Source: Bdellovibrio sp. SKB1291214
Lineage (GTDB): Bacteria > Bdellovibrionota > Bdellovibrionia > Bdellovibrionales > Bdellovibrionaceae
Reading direction: 5' to 3'
Length of the DNA stretch: 64,000 nt
NCBI RefSeq assembly: GCF_002209355.2
Contig: NZ_CP106855.1
Location: 2,728,001-2,792,000 of the forward strand
Shown here piece after piece: positions 50,579-59,997 of the stretch. Positions within the stretch are counted from its first letter, which is position 1; each line of letters starts with the position of its first letter. The translations under genes and the position numbers were made by a program. The notes below the pieces were generated by a model that saw nothing but the letters and a program-made list of their open reading frames with translations, ran no database searches and was not told where the DNA came from.

Positions 50579-52069
50579 TTAAGGTCTTGGATGTAACTGC
50601 GACAAGTCCAGCTGATTCATTTGATTGAATTTCCACCCAACAAACTCGGGCTTGATCAGCATTGCAAAGTCAAAGGCTCCCAGTGGGATGATCAAGTTCC
50701 GATCCATTAAAAACTTTACGCCTGTGAGACATAATTTTTTTTGTTCGCTGGTTTTTGTGGCACTTCCCAATTGCTCAAGGATCTTATCGAACTCAGGGCT
50801 TCTTAGATCGATGTAATTTTCAGGAGAGTGACTGCCAAATGTTTCAAGTGCTGCTAAGCAAGTGGGGCGATCAGGAGCAATACCTTTGCGAAAAATTGCC
50901 GGAGGACTGGTTTGAAGCTCATTGAGGAAGACTTTGTTTTCCTTCATTTCTAAATGAAGACGAAGGCTGGCATTTTTCTGCCATTGAGCTTGCATCCACT
51001 CTGTAGCACGCTTGTGGTCTTCACCGCCTAATGATGAAAACATCAACGTGAATGTTTTATCGCTTTTTATTTTCTTCACCTTTTTTAAATCATAATCGAA
51101 ACAAGGAGCTTTTTCTGGAAACCACGAATCGGGAAGTCCAGCACAGCCAGGTCTGCCTTTGGAAGAAAAAAGCTTTTGAAGTTCTGGGTAGTTAAGGGAG
51201 TAAGTCAAAGCTTTACGAGAGTCCTCGTTTTTCTGCAGCTCCGGTCCAAATCCCAAATAATCAAAGCGTAAAACAGAAATCCAATGAAAGTCTGAACGGG
51301 ATTTGAATTTTGGAATGAACAGGGTTGGTAATCTGCGCAGCAGGTGCAATTGTCCTTTTTCATAAAGCTGCAAAGCCACAGTGTCTTCTTCGATAAATAG
51401 GAATTCGACGAGGGGTCTTTGTGGGTGACCCCCTTGATATTTAAAGTTTGGTTCAAGCACGATTTTTTGACCTTGCGACCACTCCTTAATTTTATAGGGA
51501 CCTGAGTAAACTTTTACGTCCTCTTTACTGGGAGCTATCAGGAAGCTTGCTAAATTAAATTCAAAGTCCGGAGCATTGCCTTGAAACTCAAATCGCAAAG
51601 TGAGTGGATCGGGTGCGATGACACCCAGAGTGTCGATCTCTTTAAGTCCTTTGTATATGTCTTCTGCATTTTTGATCTTAAACAATAAATCAGCGCGGGG
51701 GGCTGCAACTTTTGGATTTAGCATTCTTCTATAAGTACGTAAAAAATCTGCGGATGTGAGCGGGGAGCCATCACTCCATTGAAGGTCTTTCTTGAGCTTA
51801 CAGACCAAAGCATGAGATTTTTCGCGAGAGCAGGAGCCAAGATCTGGTACCAGTCCCTTCTCGTTGTCATAGATATAAATATTACGGAAAAGATTTGCTA
51901 ACAAATAGCTGGAGGCAGAGGACTTCTGGCGATTGGGGTCCATTTGATTGGGCTCACCAGCCAGATGCAGTCTAAAAACAAAAGGTGCTGACTTTGAATC
52001 AGCACCTTTGGCGTCTTTATAAATAGAAACAGAAACAAGAATTAAAAGTGCCGGAAGAATGCGTTTCAT
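50579..52069 (-). CDS. Periplasmic peptide-binding protein, family 5 (OppA-like)
   Basis: 496 aa with a Sec signal peptide (about 1-22, ending AKGAD). 'RLHLAGEPNQMDPNRQKSS', 'LKKDLQWSDGSPLTSADFL' and 'TYRRMLNP' are the SBP_bac_5 opening blocks that cradle peptides. No permease or ATPase genes adjoin it. It lies between an acyl-CoA dehydrogenase gene (25 bp upstream) and the cNMP/EAL gene, probably in one transcript with the latter. Prey-derived peptides are a plausible ligand. Confidence 0.87.
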   Translation of the reverse strand: MKRILPALLILVSVSIYKDAKGADSKSAPFVFRLHLAGEPNQMDPNRQKSSASSYLLANLFRNIYIYDNEKGLVPDLGSCSREKSHALVCKLKKDLQWSDGSPLTSADFLRTYRRMLNPKVAAPRADLLFKIKNAEDIYKGLKEIDTLGVIAPDPLTLRFEFQGNAPDFEFNLASFLIAPSKEDVKVYSGPYKIKEWSQGQKIVLEPNFKYQGGHPQRPLVEFLFIEEDTVALQLYEKGQLHLLRRLPTLFIPKFKSRSDFHWISVLRFDYLGFGPELQKNEDSRKALTYSLNYPELQKLFSSKGRPGCAGLPDSWFPEKAPCFDYDLKKVKKIKSDKTFTLMFSSLGGEDHKRATEWMQAQWQKNASLRLHLEMKENKVFLNELQTSPPAIFRKGIAPDRPTCLAALETFGSHSPENYIDLRSPEFDKILEQLGSATKTSEQKKLCLTGVKFLMDRNLIIPLGAFDFAMLIKPEFVGWKFNQMNQLDLSQLHPRP

Positions 52070-52093
52070 CCGACCATTTTGCGTCTCGCCGGA

Positions 52094-53260
52094 CTATTTG
52101 TCCAATTCCATTTTAGCGATCGTTTGAAGTTGCATATTCGTCGTACCTTCATAGATTTGACCGATTTTTGCATCTCTCCAGAACTTTTCAACTGGGTATT
52201 CTTTAGTGAATCCGTTACCGCCAAACAAATCGATCGCCTTAGAAGTGATCTTTTCAGCTGCACGTGAAGAGTATAGTTTTGCCATGGCTGCTGACTCGAT
52301 GAAATCAAGGCCTGCATCTTTCAAACGAGCGGCATTGTAAACCATCAAACGAGCGGCTTCCAATTCTGTGCGCATTTCTGCCAATTGGAATTGAACGCCT
52401 TGGAAATGAGCGATAGGTTTGCCGAATTGCTCACGACCTTTAACATAATTCAAAGCAGCTTCGTATGCGCCTTGAGCGATACCGATCATTTGGGCACCGA
52501 TACCAATACGACCTTCATTCAATGTTTCGATAGCAATTTTGTAGCCTTTGCCAACTTCGCCAAGGACGTTCTCTTTTGGTACTTCGCAGTTTTCAAACAA
52601 CAATTCGCAAGTCGAAGAAGCGCGGATGCCGAGCTTGTCTTCTTTTTTACCAACTTTGAAGCCTTTGAAAGATTTCTCTACGATGAACGCTGTGATGCCT
52701 TTGTAGCCTTTAGCAGTGTCGATGTTCGCAAAGCAGATGAATACGTCAGCTTCGTTACCGTTTGTGATCCATAGTTTTGAACCGTTCAAAACCCACTTAT
52801 CACCTTTATCTTCTGCTTTAAGTTTTAATGCGAATGCATCAGAACCAGAAGAAGATTCAGACAATGCGTAAGCGCCCACCCATTTTGAAGCCATGGCGCC
52901 TAGGTATTTTTCTTTTTGCGCTTCAGTACCCCATTTAAGGAATGCATTTGTAGTCAGAGTATTTTGTACGTCTACAAGAACAGAAACTGAACCGTCTACG
53001 CGACCGATTTCTTCAACAGCCAAGCAAGCCATTGTGAAAGTGGAACCTGCGCCGCCGTATTTTTCTGGAGTCTCGATACCCATCAAGCCCATTTCGAAAA
53101 GCTTTTTAAGGATGTCTTTGTTCATCTCAGCTTTTTCGTCCATGTGTGTCACATGGGGTTTGATTTCAGATTCTGCGAAGGCTCTCACAGCATCGCGGAA
53201 AGCTGTTTCGTCTTCAGATAGTGTTGTCAGAGCTGGACGTGCGTTAGTTACGTCAGACAT
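52094..53260 (-). CDS. Acyl-CoA dehydrogenase
   Basis: A 388-aa FAD enzyme that introduces the 2,3 double bond into acyl-CoA in fatty-acid or branched-chain amino-acid breakdown. Seen: 'TPEKYGGAGSTF', the FAD and substrate blocks 'YALSESSSGSDAFAL' and 'WVLNGSKLWITNG', 'EGRIGIGAQMIGIAQGAYEA', and the catalytic Glu in 'IGQIYEGTTNMQLQ'. The position of this Glu fits short/medium-chain rather than isovaleryl enzymes. It is a single gene with its own ribosome site (GAGGGAGAAACC before the ATG). Confidence 0.94.
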   Translation of the reverse strand: MSDVTNARPALTTLSEDETAFRDAVRAFAESEIKPHVTHMDEKAEMNKDILKKLFEMGLMGIETPEKYGGAGSTFTMACLAVEEIGRVDGSVSVLVDVQNTLTTNAFLKWGTEAQKEKYLGAMASKWVGAYALSESSSGSDAFALKLKAEDKGDKWVLNGSKLWITNGNEADVFICFANIDTAKGYKGITAFIVEKSFKGFKVGKKEDKLGIRASSTCELLFENCEVPKENVLGEVGKGYKIAIETLNEGRIGIGAQMIGIAQGAYEAALNYVKGREQFGKPIAHFQGVQFQLAEMRTELEAARLMVYNAARLKDAGLDFIESAAMAKLYSSRAAEKITSKAIDLFGGNGFTKEYPVEKFWRDAKIGQIYEGTTNMQLQTIAKMELDK

Positions 53261-53455
53261 GGTTTCTCCCTCATTCGTTATTTAACAAGTCCGAAGACCA
53301 TATCCAGATCATGATTTTTATTCAAGAGGCAGGGCGGAACGGAGCTTTTCTCTTAACGACGTGTGTTATGATGGTTGCACTTATTATGTGCAAATGACGT
53401 CTCACACTAGACAAGGGTCTAGGTTTGCCGTCTAATCCTATGAAGGTAGATATAT

Positions 53456-54121
53456 ATGGATATTGCAGAAATCGGCGCCAAGATTGGCATTTATTTTATC
53501 CCATTTCTTTTTGCATTGTGCTTTCACGAGTTCGCGCATGGTTGGGTTGCGCGTCTTCGCGGAGATAACACAGCAGAACAAATGGGTCGTCTATCAATGA
53601 ACCCCTTGGTTCATATGGATATGATAGGTACATTCATTTTGCCATTGGTGTCCATTGTATTGGCGACCCCGATTTTCTTTGGTTGGGCAAAACCAGTTCC
53701 CGTGAATTCTCGAAATCTTAAAAATCCCCGGGTCGATATGTTTTGGATCGCACTTGCGGGTCCCCTTTCAAACATCTTGTTAGCTATTATCGCAGCGTTT
53801 CTTATTGGATTCTTAGCGAAGTTCTACGCTGCGGGCATTTACTTCAAACCGGTGTTTGAAATTTTAAAAGCATTTTTGATGACAAATTTGTTCCTGGCGT
53901 TTTTCAATATGATCCCGCTTCATCCATTAGATGGCGGTAAAGTGCTCGCAAGATTTTTGCCAGCCCAATTGAATTACAAACTAGAACAGAACGAACAAAT
54001 CACCAGCATGATTTTGATGGGGTTGGTTCTAACGGGGGCGTTGCGAATTTTGGCAATCCCTGTTTTTTGGAGTGCACAGAATTTACTTACGTTGGCTCTG
54101 GCTGGTTTCGGAATTTCATAA
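53456..54121 (+). CDS. Membrane metalloprotease, M50 (site-2 protease) family
   Basis: 221 aa with about five membrane segments. The zinc site 'CFHEFAHGW' (His24, Glu25, His28) lies in the first segment, and the third ligand is in 'MIPLHPLDGGKVL' (about 160). The short form without PDZ domain is the YwhC/Rip3-like group, whose substrates are mostly unknown. It precedes scpA by 45 bp; the same order is common in other bacteria, so co-transcription with the condensin genes is likely. Confidence 0.9.
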   Translation: MDIAEIGAKIGIYFIPFLFALCFHEFAHGWVARLRGDNTAEQMGRLSMNPLVHMDMIGTFILPLVSIVLATPIFFGWAKPVPVNSRNLKNPRVDMFWIALAGPLSNILLAIIAAFLIGFLAKFYAAGIYFKPVFEILKAFLMTNLFLAFFNMIPLHPLDGGKVLARFLPAQLNYKLEQNEQITSMILMGLVLTGALRILAIPVFWSAQNLLTLALAGFGIS

Positions 54122-54166
54122 CAAGAAATTTCAATCATTCAGGACGTTTTAGAGGGGAACGGCTTC

Positions 54167-55504
54167 ATGAGTATTACAGTTCAATTGCCCAAGTTTGAAG
54201 GACCACTGGGCTTATTGCTTTATCTAATCCGTAAGGAGGAGATGGACATCATGGATATCAAAATCCATGAGATCACAAAGCAATACTTGGATTATATCCG
54301 CTTGATGAAAGAATTGGATTTGGAAGTGGCCGGCGAGTTCATCGCGATGGCATCTACTTTGATCCAGATCAAATCACGCATGCTTTTGCCTCAATACGAC
54401 GAAAATGGGGAAGTCGTAGAGGTGGAAGATCCGCGTAAAGAACTTGTTCAAAAACTTCTCGAATATCAAAAATATCAAGAGGCTGCGAAGCTTCTTTATG
54501 ATCGTCCACTTGTGGGCCGTGACGTTTGGTTGCGTGGAACTCGCGAGCGTTTGGATGAAAAAGAAGACGAAATCATTCTTGAAGACAACGCTTTGTTTTC
54601 TTTGATTTCTTCTTATCGCAAAGTTTTGCGCTCTATTAAAAAGAAAGTCCATGAGGTTAAAGCGAAAGCTCAATCTATTTCTAGCCGCGTGTTGGAATTG
54701 AAAGACTATCTTATCGTGGGCCGTAAAGTCACGATGATGGAGCTGGTAACAGCGACTGAAGATCGTGCGCGCCAAGCTTTGATTACGTTCTTGTCTTTGC
54801 TTGAACTTGGTAAAATGGGCTTTGTGGGTCTTTACCAGTCTGAAGTTTATGCAGATATCTGGGTGGATACTAAGAAGCCTATCGAAACAGACGTTTTGTC
54901 ACGCGTGGAAGAGTATGACTCTATGGGTGCTGACAGAATCGCTGAGCAGATGATGGCCGACGCTAAAAAAGCAGATCCAACCGAAGATCTATTAGATGAG
55001 AGTGCAGACGAGGCTCCTGCTGAGCAATCTGCACAAATGAGTTTCGGTGAAACACCAATGGATTTCACAGCTGGCATGTCTGATCTGACAGCAGAAATCG
55101 CCGGTATGGATGCTGAGCTGGACTTCTTGGAAAAAGAAGAAGGCACCGTAGAATTAGCATCTGATGAAGAAATCCTAGCGGCTGAGGGTGAATTGTTCGC
55201 TGAAACAGTTGAGACAGCAGTTGAAGAAATGACCGCAGAGTCAGAAGCAGTTGTTGCAATGAATGAGGAAGCTGTCGCGGAAGTTGAACTTCAAACCGAA
55301 GCGTTAGAATCACCGTTTGAGACAGTTGCGGAAACAATCTCTGAATCTTTTATTGAAACAGAAGCTCAAGAACAACTTGAAGAACAACTTGAAGTAGCGA
55401 CATTCGAACCCGCGGAAGCGGTGGCCGTAGTCGCTGCCGAAATGGTTGCGACATCTGAAGAAAATATTATTGATACTGATCCTAAGACCGAAGCTGAGGC
55501 GTAG
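54167..55504 (+). CDS. scpA: Condensin subunit ScpA with long acidic tail
   Basis: 445 aa. The kleisin core covers about residues 1-260: the SMC-neck-binding N-terminus 'LPKFEGPLGLLLYLIRKEEM', 'EFIAMASTLIQIKSRMLLP' and the C-terminal winged helix with 'TFLSLLELGKMGFVGLYQSE'. Usual ScpA is about 240-280 residues. The extra about 185 residues are almost wholly acidic and Ala/Glu-rich, with no clear fold. The partner SMC is not in the window. It overlaps nothing but lies 2 bases before scpB. Confidence 0.93.
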   Translation: MSITVQLPKFEGPLGLLLYLIRKEEMDIMDIKIHEITKQYLDYIRLMKELDLEVAGEFIAMASTLIQIKSRMLLPQYDENGEVVEVEDPRKELVQKLLEYQKYQEAAKLLYDRPLVGRDVWLRGTRERLDEKEDEIILEDNALFSLISSYRKVLRSIKKKVHEVKAKAQSISSRVLELKDYLIVGRKVTMMELVTATEDRARQALITFLSLLELGKMGFVGLYQSEVYADIWVDTKKPIETDVLSRVEEYDSMGADRIAEQMMADAKKADPTEDLLDESADEAPAEQSAQMSFGETPMDFTAGMSDLTAEIAGMDAELDFLEKEEGTVELASDEEILAAEGELFAETVETAVEEMTAESEAVVAMNEEAVAEVELQTEALESPFETVAETISESFIETEAQEQLEEQLEVATFEPAEAVAVVAAEMVATSEENIIDTDPKTEAEA

Positions 55505-55506
55505 AA

Positions 55507-57054
55507 ATGTCTAAGAAGAAAAAGAACTCCAAAAAGAATAAAGAAGTTTTAGACACAGAAGTGATGGAAAACGATGTTGCCGTGGCAACGGAAGTTGAAG
55601 CTGAAGAAGTCGCTTTCGAAATGGCGACTGAAGAAACAGCCGAGGCTTCTGCAGAAGGAATTTCTGAAGAAGCATCTGATGAGTTGAACGAACTTGACGG
55701 TATCGAAGCTGATGCTTCTATTTTCCTTCAAGAAGAGGAAGAGTCCGAAGGATTCTTGCCGGAAGCAACCGACGAAGAAACTGCAGAAATGGAAGCATCT
55801 GAAGAGACTTCAGATGACGTCTCTGTGGAAGGCACAGAGCTTGATGGTTTTGAATCTGCCGACATCGAGGAAGTAGAATTCGTCGACGAGGAACGTCTTG
55901 AGAGCATCGTTGAAAGCGTTCTGTTCGCTTCAGATCGTCCGGTTTCTTTGGCATCCTTGAAATTGCTATTCAAAGGCACCAATATCAAAGGCGACAAGCT
56001 TCGTCGTGTTCTTGATCAATTGGCTGTGGAATACGCGGGTGGTCGTCGTGGTGTTACTCTGGAAGAAGTTCCAGGTGGTTACCAACTTCGTACTAAAGTT
56101 GACAATATGGACTTCCTAAAACGTACTTTGAAAGCTCGTCAATTCAAGCTTTCTGGTCCCGCTTTGGAAACTCTTTCTATCGTGGCTTACAAGCAGCCAT
56201 GTGTGAAATCAGATGTGGATGAAATCCGCGGTGTCGAGTCTGGTCACTTGTTGCGCGCTTTGATGGAAAAAAATCTGGTAAGCTTTGAAGGTAAATCAGA
56301 CCTTCCAGGCCGTCCTATGCAATATGGTACAACTCGCAAATTCTTGGAAATCTTTGGTCTAAGATCATTGAAAGAGCTTCCAACTTTGTCACAAATTGAT
56401 GAATTGTTGCCAGAAGGTATGGATGAACAAATGGCGGAAGAAAAACCGACATTGGCGTCTATCACAGATTCATTGGTGGCTTCTGATGTTGAAAACGTTT
56501 CTTACTCTTCAGGAGAAGATGAATTGATGAAGATCTCTTCTCAACTTGAAGAAATCACGACGTCATCAAACTTCTTTGAAGAAGAAAAACGTCGCCAAGC
56601 TGAAAAACGTGATCTTGAGCGCGCACAAAATATCCGTGAAGCACTTGCGATGGATGAACCGGTACCAACACGCGATGCGAATTGGTTGAAAAAATACGAT
56701 GATGCTTTGGCGGCGGGAACGACTTTGGTACAAATCAAAGCAGCAGAAACTGCAGCTAAAATGGCAGCATTGAAAAACGGTTCCGCAAATTCCAGCGAGG
56801 GTGGAGCTGAGGATTCGGTAGCGGCTGAGAATACAGGGGCTACTGAGGAAATGTCTGCTGAAGCTGAGTTAGAAAATGAATTGACTGCAGCCGAAGAAGC
56901 TTTCGACAATGATGAAGACATCGAGATGGCTTCTGACGATCAAATTTATGCTGATAACGAAGAAGGGGAGTCATCTGATGAAGACGAACTACCGTTCTAC
57001 GGAGAGGCGGATGAGATCGATGGTGAAGGTGGAGAAACTGAGGCCGCTACTTAA
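55507..57054 (+). CDS. scpB: Condensin subunit ScpB with acidic N- and C-terminal extensions
   Basis: 515 aa. The double winged-helix core lies at about residues 130-310: 'LESIVESVLFASDRPVSLAS', 'YQLRTKVDNMDFLKR', 'LSGPALETLSIVAYKQP', 'VDEIRGVESGHLLRALMEKN' and 'PGRPMQYGTTRKFLEIFGL'. A lysine-rich start is followed by about 115 very acidic residues, and the core is followed by a helical region (about 365-430) and another acidic tail. Usual ScpB is about 180-200 residues, so more than half is extension. Both partners being acidified suggests a shared feature rather than an error. Confidence 0.92.
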   Translation: MSKKKKNSKKNKEVLDTEVMENDVAVATEVEAEEVAFEMATEETAEASAEGISEEASDELNELDGIEADASIFLQEEEESEGFLPEATDEETAEMEASEETSDDVSVEGTELDGFESADIEEVEFVDEERLESIVESVLFASDRPVSLASLKLLFKGTNIKGDKLRRVLDQLAVEYAGGRRGVTLEEVPGGYQLRTKVDNMDFLKRTLKARQFKLSGPALETLSIVAYKQPCVKSDVDEIRGVESGHLLRALMEKNLVSFEGKSDLPGRPMQYGTTRKFLEIFGLRSLKELPTLSQIDELLPEGMDEQMAEEKPTLASITDSLVASDVENVSYSSGEDELMKISSQLEEITTSSNFFEEEKRRQAEKRDLERAQNIREALAMDEPVPTRDANWLKKYDDALAAGTTLVQIKAAETAAKMAALKNGSANSSEGGAEDSVAAENTGATEEMSAEAELENELTAAEEAFDNDEDIEMASDDQIYADNEEGESSDEDELPFYGEADEIDGEGGETEAAT

Positions 57055-57589
57055 GATCCTGGCAAGTGTCTGGATCGTTTATAATATCTTTTCTTTGATG
57101 GTGATGCCCAACGTGAGTTCTTACTTTGGGCGTGTCACATCTAAATTTGTGGGGCCTTACGCGAATGTTGTGGGGCTTAATGTCGGCTGGAATTTCTTTT
57201 CTCCAGACCCAGCACAGCCCATGTATCTTAAAATCGTCGTGAATTATCCATCTCAAGAGGATGGGGGTTATCGCGAACCACTCATTACCTCGTATCCCGA
57301 TCCCGAAGAAGACGCGAAGGTTCCGGGACTGACTCGCAAAAGAGAATGGGCGGCGATGCGCTTTATGGTGATGGACCCGCGTCGCCTGACGCAAGTTTTC
57401 GGTCCATGGCTTTGCAAGAAGTATCCCGATGCCGAAAGCATCGACATGGAGCAAGTCGTAGATGTGCTGCCACTTCTGGATAACGCCGTCTTAAATAAAG
57501 AAGTCAATTTATTAGAAATGTCCCAAGAGCGTCGTTTCGCCAAAGCTTCTGTTCGTTGTGGCGTGGCGGGTGACGAGGAGATTCTATGA
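57011..57589 (+). CDS. Small membrane-anchored partner of the HTTM protein
   Basis: 192 aa from ATG 57011 (GGAG 6 bases upstream), overlapping the scpB end by 44 bases. One membrane segment is seen (about 12-32, 'ILASVWIVYNIFSLMVMP'), then 'NVGWNFFSPDPAQPMYLKIV', which recalls the 'NWNLFAPNP' motif of small proteins found beside HTTM-domain genes. The rest is soluble and mixed. Its stop overlaps the HTTM start (ATGA), so a complex of the two is likely. Confidence 0.7.
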   Translation: MRSMVKVEKLRPLLKILASVWIVYNIFSLMVMPNVSSYFGRVTSKFVGPYANVVGLNVGWNFFSPDPAQPMYLKIVVNYPSQEDGGYREPLITSYPDPEEDAKVPGLTRKREWAAMRFMVMDPRRLTQVFGPWLCKKYPDAESIDMEQVVDVLPLLDNAVLNKEVNLLEMSQERRFAKASVRCGVAGDEEIL

Positions 57590-58503
57590 AGCATCTTCAA
57601 TTCCAAATCAAACGAGCTTGGGCTTTGTGGGATGAGTTTTGGTTTGCTCCACAAAATCTTTTAGGTCTGGCATTTATGCGTGTCGTCTTGTGTGGAACTT
57701 TGTTCTACATGAGTTTTATGCGTTTTTTTAATATGTGGTTTTTCACCGATGCAAGTTGGGTCACAAAAGAAAAATCACTGCTGATTTTGCCAGAAATAGG
57801 TCGTCCGATGTGGGATTGGAATTTCTGGTCGGATGCTTACAACGTTCCAATCAACATCCTGGTTGTGATTCTGTTTGCTCTTTTGACTCTGGGAATCGGG
57901 GGCCGAATTTTAATGCTCCTTGCCTGGGTCATCAACATCGGCTTTATCTATCGCAATTATCCTGTTCATTTCGGTGCCGATGTTATCGCTTCATTGTTTT
58001 TGTTCTATATGTCTTTTACGAATTCCTGCGAGCGTTTAAGTGTGTTGAATTTGATTCGCAAAAAGAAATCATTCAAACCTTCTGACGCTTTGTCGAGTAT
58101 GATGATTCGTATGATGCAGGTTCAGATCATTGCGATTTACGCCTACACGGGTTGGGAAAAACTTAAGGGTGCCAGCTGGTGGGATGGAACCGCTATGTGG
58201 AGTGTCCTTGCAAACCCGCAAATGACCACGGTGGACTTCAGTTTCCTTAGGGACTTCCCCTGGATCCTTCCCATTATTGGCTATATGACGATTATTTTCG
58301 AAGTGTATTTCCCTCCGATGGTGATCTGGCATAAAAGCCGCCACGTGTGGCTTTTGATGGGCTTTGTTATGCATATGGGAATTGGTTTATTCATGGGGCT
58401 CATGCCCTTTGCGACTATAATGCTTTCCACTTACTTCTTGTTCCTAAGCCCCATCGCTTTGGAGCAAAAGGTTGTCTCAAAACTAGACTTTTCCAAGAAT
58501 TGA
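57586..58503 (+). CDS. HTTM-domain membrane protein (vitamin-K-carboxylase-like)
   Basis: 305 aa with six or more membrane segments. 'FMRVVLCGTLFYMSFMRFFN', the conserved 'YRNYPVHFGADVIASLFLFY', 'IYAYTGWEKLKGASWWDGTA' and 'FEVYFPPMVIW' match the horizontally transferred transmembrane domain related to gamma-glutamyl carboxylase. Eukaryotic relatives carboxylate glutamate using vitamin K; bacterial ones are largely uncharacterised. It is coupled to the preceding small protein and lies in the scp operon. Confidence 0.85.
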   Translation: MKHLQFQIKRAWALWDEFWFAPQNLLGLAFMRVVLCGTLFYMSFMRFFNMWFFTDASWVTKEKSLLILPEIGRPMWDWNFWSDAYNVPINILVVILFALLTLGIGGRILMLLAWVINIGFIYRNYPVHFGADVIASLFLFYMSFTNSCERLSVLNLIRKKKSFKPSDALSSMMIRMMQVQIIAIYAYTGWEKLKGASWWDGTAMWSVLANPQMTTVDFSFLRDFPWILPIIGYMTIIFEVYFPPMVIWHKSRHVWLLMGFVMHMGIGLFMGLMPFATIMLSTYFLFLSPIALEQKVVSKLDFSKN

Positions 58504-58553
58504 TTTAGTTCTGGTCGCTCCCTCGCTTATTCTAAAGGAACGGGGGAGTTTCT

Positions 58554-59045
58554 ATGAAGTCCGATTTATTCAAATTCGCGACCTGCTTCGCGATGATGGC
58601 GGTGCTGGCATCTTGCGCGCCAACATCGGATAATTCTCTTTTGACGGATGATCCATCAAATCCAAACTCTCATACTTTGAATACAGACCCTTCATCCACA
58701 GAGCTTCAGCTGGTGGCTGATACTTATAATCTGGGTACGATCACTTCCGCTCGCTACTTGGAGCTAAGTGGCGCTTGTTATGCTTCTACATTTCCTACTC
58801 ACAGAATCACGATCACAGTGAATAATGTGACGACGGCCGCTGCGAACTATTACGATATGAAAAGCACATTAACGACAGGCTATGGAACGTGCCGTAATGG
58901 TCGCTATAATATCGTGTTAAAGGGTTCAGCATTAAGCACGGGATCAAACACGATTGTTCTAACTTTAACGGGATATGATTCAAGCAACGTCGCTTCCACA
59001 AGCGGGAATGCTGTGTCCCGCTATGTCGTTATAAGATCAGATTAA
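58554..59045 (+). CDS. Lipoprotein, unknown function
   Basis: 163 aa. A type II signal peptide ends at the lipobox 'VLASCAPT' (Cys about 22), followed by a Ser/Thr/Asn-rich linker and a strand-rich domain of about 105 residues with two cysteines. The strand pattern resembles an Ig-like or Big domain, but this is tentative. GGGGGAG lies just before the ATG. The last 17 bases overlap the end of the convergent gene. Confidence 0.75.
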   Translation: MKSDLFKFATCFAMMAVLASCAPTSDNSLLTDDPSNPNSHTLNTDPSSTELQLVADTYNLGTITSARYLELSGACYASTFPTHRITITVNNVTTAAANYYDMKSTLTTGYGTCRNGRYNIVLKGSALSTGSNTIVLTLTGYDSSNVASTSGNAVSRYVVIRSD

Positions 59046-59997
59046 AATCATCTCTGAGCTTTTTAGTCGCTTCCAAATTCTTGGTGTTGATCAAGATGGT
59101 TCCTTTTAATTTCAATTCACGAATATGCGTTGCTCTTCTTTGCGGTGGCAGGGAAGGCGTTGTTAACTCCTGAAGGGTGCTGTTGAAAGGCGTTTTCATC
59201 AGGCTTTGTTCTTGTATTGAGTTCGCAGTTAAGGCCGTTAATATCTCTATAGACAATTCTTTTTTATCAGAGGCCTCTGGAATAGCGGCTCCCCACACCA
59301 ACAGGGCGCTCAAGTCATCCTGGATCGTTAGGTTAGAATTGCTTTCGTTCAAAGGAAGTTCGCTCGCACCTTCACGCTGTTCGTTAGTCACCAGGCGATC
59401 TAAGGGAAGCGTCAGGATCTTTTTTTGTTGAACCAAAGTTAATAAGCCTTTGTCCTGCCAGATTTGAAAATGGCTTAAAAGCAAATCTTCATCGTTCAAT
59501 AGAAACAGAGTTGTCGCTTTTTTATCTTTTAAAAACTCTTCGAAAGTTCCATTAGAGGCTGTTTTAAATCCTGTTTTCATCCAGTACAGCGGATAAAAAT
59601 ACAAACTGCGATTCGAAATAACAGGCGCCAGAAAATCAGGAGCAATTCTTTGAGAGAGGGAGTTTTCTGCAGAGATATGCAAAAGATTTTGCTGTTTTAA
59701 CGTATTGGCCCAGTACGAAGGCAATAGTAAAATATCTTGGGCCGGGCTTGCGATAACTTTTGCTTGGATGGAATTCCAATCACGCGTGACCGTGACCTCG
59801 AATTTGATCCGAAGATCGTTTTCAAGTTCTTCTTGGATGCTTTTTGGAAAAAGAGATTCGTCAGTGATCAGTACGCGAACCTTTGTAGGTCGCAGGACGT
59901 AGTCCCTAGAAATGCCTTGGGGCAGGTACCCGTGTAGGAAACCCACCCCCATGCATACTAAGAATAATACAACCCAAAGTAAATTAGAACGCCTCAT
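59029..59997 (-). CDS. Membrane-anchored or exported solute-binding-like protein
   Basis: 322 aa. The N-terminus has a positively charged start and a hydrophobic stretch (about 7-26) that may be an uncleaved anchor or signal. The body looks like a type II periplasmic binding protein: 'KVRVLITDESLFPKSIQEEL', 'KFEVTVTRDWNSIQ', 'AQDILLLPSYWANTL' and 'RSLYFYPLYWMKTGFK' have the strand/helix order of iron or polyamine binding proteins. No transporter genes adjoin it. Its start overlaps the nrdB stop by 14 bases, so it is probably the third gene of the nrd transcript. Confidence 0.68.
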   Translation of the reverse strand: MRRSNLLWVVLFLVCMGVGFLHGYLPQGISRDYVLRPTKVRVLITDESLFPKSIQEELENDLRIKFEVTVTRDWNSIQAKVIASPAQDILLLPSYWANTLKQQNLLHISAENSLSQRIAPDFLAPVISNRSLYFYPLYWMKTGFKTASNGTFEEFLKDKKATTLFLLNDEDLLLSHFQIWQDKGLLTLVQQKKILTLPLDRLVTNEQREGASELPLNESNSNLTIQDDLSALLVWGAAIPEASDKKELSIEILTALTANSIQEQSLMKTPFNSTLQELTTPSLPPQRRATHIRELKLKGTILINTKNLEATKKLRDDFNLIL

